Shown: positions 60,832-64,000 of the stretch, one piece after another | Numbering within the stretch: position 1 is the first letter of the stretch | Layout of the letters: each line of letters opens with the position of its first letter | From: Amoeboaphelidium protococcarum | Taxonomy: Eukaryota > Aphelidiomycota > Aphelidea | Reading direction: 5' to 3' | NCBI GenBank assembly: GCA_023515745.1 | Contig: JALECJ010000007.1 | Coordinates: 558,001-622,000 of the forward strand | Length of the DNA stretch: 64,000 bases | Position numbers and translations under genes: made by a program | Notes under the pieces: generated by a model | Told to the model about the DNA's origin: nothing | The model's input: the letters and a program-made list of their open reading frames with translations, nothing else | Database searches by the model: none

Positions 60832-62781
60832 TCACTGCATAAAAGGGAGCACTTTGTACATAATAGACATCAGTTGGAAATAGAAGCCGTCTTTATCTTC
60901 TTGTGGGATAAACACAGAGTCAACCTTGTCAAAGACATTATCGTAGAATATAGAGTCTTCATAAGATTGAGACAGTTAAACGGCATCTCTGTAACTCATC
61001 AACATAAACAGCAAAACAACACCTGCCAGAGTCCCAGCTAAGAGGTAGGCAACTTTATTCAAGAGAGATAGAGATTGTGTATGCTGCTTGAATAGAATAC
61101 GAGCTGGAGTCTTTTTGGGACTAATTTTAATCTTTCTAGGAGACTTTGGCGCCTTACTGACAGTAACATTAGAGACATCTCTGGCTTCCATTTCTCGACT
61201 CGTCTCATAGCCATCATTGAGAATAACATCATTAACATGAAGATTCTTTTACTATGACAGCAGTGTTAACTCTTACACTTTTTACTTTAATTCGGCCAAT
61301 TCTTGATTCTTCTGTTCAATCAAGTCGGAGAACTTTCCAGTGCCAACACTTGACATTGCACTTGATCGACTCTACTAAGCAGCTGACTCTAGTCGACTAA
61401 TTTTATCTTTGAGGTGTTCACATTCATTCTCAAGAAGTCGAACTCTATGCTTATACTTTCGTTTACTCTGACGTAGATCATTGACGTTTTAAAGTATCTC
61501 CTTGATCACAGAATTGACATCCTCTTTCAGGCCAGACAGCCACTCTATCAAATCATCGGCGTAATCTGGATTCTTTTCAATTAATTCGTGGATAGTGGAC
61601 AGCTCGGGGCCATTCAATCTTGTCATAATATCTTGCATACGCTCTTACTGCTGCTGCATCTAAATAGCTTTATCATCAGCATCGTTAACATTCTGAACTA
61701 ACACGGATGTAAACTCGCTGAAAGCAGGCTCTCTACCACCACGAGACATTATAGGATGGATAGAATCATACTGCCCATCTGTATCAGCGATTTAATTCTA
61801 CAACATGAGAATTTCATCATGCAGTCGAGAATTTTCCTCTTTCAATCTTTGTACTTGATCAGCGCTGTTGACCCTCTATGTAGCTCCAGCAGTGAGAGAC
61901 TAAGACATCTTGCTAAGACGCTGCAATTCGTCATTCTTTTCGCTAAGCTCTAGCTTCAAAGTCTCGCGTGACTCCATCAATTGCCCGACTTTTACACTGA
62001 GCTACCTATTCTCCTTCTTCATCTTCTCAAGATTTACTCGACACTGGCTTAGCTCCTCTGCTAATTACTACTTCTCACCCTGTAAAGTCTATAGCTGATC
62101 CTTACATTTACTCAACTCCAACTTCCCGTCCTGGATATCCTTATTCAATCCCTGAATCTAATACTCCTTCTCTTCAACCAGCTATTCCAGCTGCAGCACT
62201 CTTCTAGTATAAACCTTAAGTCTTGACTGTGATGAACGATCGTGCAGTGAAAAGCTTTACTCACTTACTTCTGTAACAGAACTTTGAACATATTAAGCTG
62301 CGTTGTCGTCTTCTGCATGAGAGCCAGTCTTTTACTGAACAATGCTAGTACGCTGTTGGCTGTTATCAGAAAGATTCTCTTTGAATGTAATCAAGTTGGG
62401 AGATGTGAATAGACGCTTTCTTATTTTACCAGTGGTAGGTGGAGTAGGATCGAGGTGATCACCGTCTCCATCGCAGAGAGACTCGTTTTACTCTTGGTGA
62501 AACTGATTCAACTATTGTTATGTTGGAGATGTACTCCTAGACGGTGACGACTACCAGAGCTCTAGCATTAAACCAACAGCATCTTTCACAGCAATAACTT
62601 GATCCGTTTGACTAGTGCATTGTTGTACAAAATTACTCTTAACATCATCCAGCATCCATATAAACTTCAACTCTTCCTCTACTTGCTCCAGAAACTGAGG
62701 TAGTTCTCCCAGCAATACAGTTTCATTGTCAGAGAGGCACTGCAGAAGATAGTCTTCAATCTCACTTCTACTGTATATCAT
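60832..62781 (-). CDS. Coiled-coil protein with C-terminal membrane anchor
   Basis: A frame of 649 residues from the ATG at 62781. A short helical N-terminal domain (SEIEDYLLQCLSDNETVLLG, LPQFLEQVEEELKFIW) is followed by a Ser/Asp/Pro-rich linker and about 350 residues of coiled coil. One transmembrane helix lies near the end (VAYLLAGTLAGVVLLFMLM), with about 50 residues after it. This resembles golgins, SPB anchors and KASH-like proteins, but the C-terminal stretch is longer than a KASH peptide. The frame is open upstream to 62806, so a 5' exon is possible (for example from the ATG at 63150). Confidence 0.7.
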
Positions 62782-63276
62782 ATCACTCTGCAAGTGTTCA
62801 AACTATGCCAAATTGAAAAGTCAGACTAATTACACAATATAATATTATTACAGATGTATTTGCGGCTTTACAAAGCTGTGGATTATAAGTGTACAGTACT
62901 GTATGTTGGTATGACTTTTTAGTAGTAGAAACAACCAAGCACGTTTTGCATATTTCTGAAACGAAAAGCGAATCGCGCGCGCGTTGAATTTGACCAACGA
63001 CTCCATTATGGCCACGGTCGCCCAGTATAGCGTGCACTCAACTGAACAAGCAATACCTGTAATTATGTAGTTGAGTTGATGATTAAAAGAATTTTTATTT
63101 CTATAATAACCGACTAAATTGACGTTATCGTTTTGAGCAATCTGAGCCATGACTCAAACGTATTTCTTCAAAGTAAAGATAAAAAAAGGATGACAAAAAG
63201 TATGATCAAAATATTTCATAATCAAGTTTCATTTCAATTTTCAGAGAATGAATGAACAACCATTATGCGAACCTAT
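62782..63276. other. Upstream of the coiled-coil gene; possible 5' exon
   Basis: On the minus strand an ATG at 63150 opens MAQIAQNDNVNLVGYYRNKN and meets a good donor (ACAG/GTATTG) near 63058. An acceptor (CATAG/TTTGAA) near 62806 leads into the coiled-coil frame, but the phases do not match with this donor. CGCGCGCG lies near 62980. Left unassigned. Confidence 0.35.
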
Positions 63277-63658
63277 TCAAGCGACGGCTTTCTAGATTGC
63301 CTTTTCCAACTTGTTGGCATCGGCTCCAATCACCTCATCAATCTTCTTGCCATTCTTGAAGATCTGGAAGGTTGGCATAGCTTGAATCTCGTACTCTGCA
63401 GAGATGTTTGGCAGAGTGTCCACATCAACCTTGATGAACGTGGCTTTTGTGTACTTCTTGCTAAACTCTTCAATCTTTGGCGAGATGAACTTGCAAGGAC
63501 CGCACTACACGCAAAATGTCAATCATAATCATCATACATTATAACTACGCAATTAAATATAAAAGACTTACCCAGGTGGCGTAGAAGTCCACAACGACAA
63601 TCTCAGCAGAGTTAATCTTTTCCTTGAATTCACTGTCAGACTTTACTTCGTAAACCAT
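63277..63658 (-). CDS. TRX1: Thioredoxin
   Basis: Exons 63572-63658 and 63277-63504 (67-nt intron) give 104 residues, the standard size. The active site is W-CGPCK, with the intron placed exactly between the Trp codon and the first Cys codon. VVVDFYATW, KVDVDTLPNISAEYEI, the cis-Pro in AMPTFQIFKNG and the C-terminal helix are all there. It reduces protein disulfides with electrons from thioredoxin reductase. The same frame is open upstream to an ATG at 63736, giving a 26-residue basic, Ser-rich extension that could be a mitochondrial presequence; I favour the 63658 start, which fits cytosolic thioredoxins. Confidence 0.96.
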
Positions 63659-64000
63659 TTCTTTGTTGGATGACTTTCTGTGGGTAGATGATGTTAATTT
63701 GCTGAAGAAAGAGACGCGCGTTTCGCTGCTTACCATTTGAAGTGAGAGAGATTGGCTAGCCGAGAGAGTTACGATTAACAGAGAGATTACGATTATATAA
63801 GCAGGACCAATGGTTATAAGTACAACGGATAAATCGATTTGAAGAAGAAGAAGAAGAGAGTGACGAGTATGAAACTAGATTTTAAGTCAAATATGTTTAT
63901 GTAATAAGCGAACTTAATTTAGACTATATGCTGACATGACGTAATCAAGAACATGAACGAAGTTTTCTATTGATTCGGTACCGTTTAATGGGTAAAACAT
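63659..64000. other. Upstream region of thioredoxin to window end
   Basis: It holds the optional presequence (to 63736) and a GAA-rich tract at 63841-63860. No further gene is visible. Confidence 0.5.

Overview
This is nuclear DNA of a eukaryote that reads UAA and UAG as glutamine and uses UGA as its only stop codon. Read this way, about thirty long conserved proteins appear, on both strands and close together. Each ends in a single TGA, and in-frame TAA/TAG falls at sites where relatives have Gln, polar residues or Gln-rich linkers. Introns are few and usually short (about 40-80 nt, GT..AG); RPB8 (300 nt) and NOG2 (444 nt) carry longer ones. The code resembles that of ciliates, but the genes do not: a T-box factor, a GATA factor, a fungal Rom2-type RhoGEF (DH-PH-CNH), a Tom1-type HECT ligase, Rab GDI and TBC1D9 point to an opisthokont. 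I think a zoosporic relative of Fungi such as an aphelid (Amoeboaphelidium) is most likely. That placement is inference and I could not test it.

Layout. 1-6.5 kb: 5' exon of an acidic protein, a NUP192/205 nucleoporin, RPB8. 6.6-8.7 kb: tRNA-Leu(UAA), then two tandem related secreted proteins unlike anything I recognise. 8.9-12.5 kb: Rab GDI and the ribosome-assembly GTPase NOG2. 13-18.3 kb: a hormone-sensitive-lipase-like hydrolase and a CEP135-like coiled-coil protein. 18.5-22.5 kb: GINS subunit PSF2, transaldolase, the T-box factor, Cu/Zn SOD. 23-29.5 kb: SND1 without its Tudor core, and a TBC1D9-type Rab GAP. 30.5-33.5 kb: GATA factor and YIP1. 33.5-35.4 kb: no secure gene, but frame-broken coding-like blocks. 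35.4-43 kb: UDP-glucose pyrophosphorylase, an RRM/zinc-knuckle RNA-binding protein, DUS3, ORC3. 43-46.3 kb: a poorly conserved stretch with an inverted repeat and weak gene models. 46.3-55.8 kb: SNX4, a TIMMDC1-like protein, an RFC small subunit, THG1, a protein kinase, a compact HECT ligase. 56-64 kb: RhoGEF, a basic hypothetical protein, a Fic protein, a tail-anchored coiled-coil protein, thioredoxin.

The genes are mostly housekeeping (replication: PSF2, ORC3, RFC; tRNA: THG1, DUS3; trafficking: GDI, YIP1, SNX4, TBC1D9; redox: SOD, thioredoxin). No operons are expected or seen. Divergent pairs share short upstream regions, and many of these carry GTTTCAA/TTGAAAC and CGCG-rich words.
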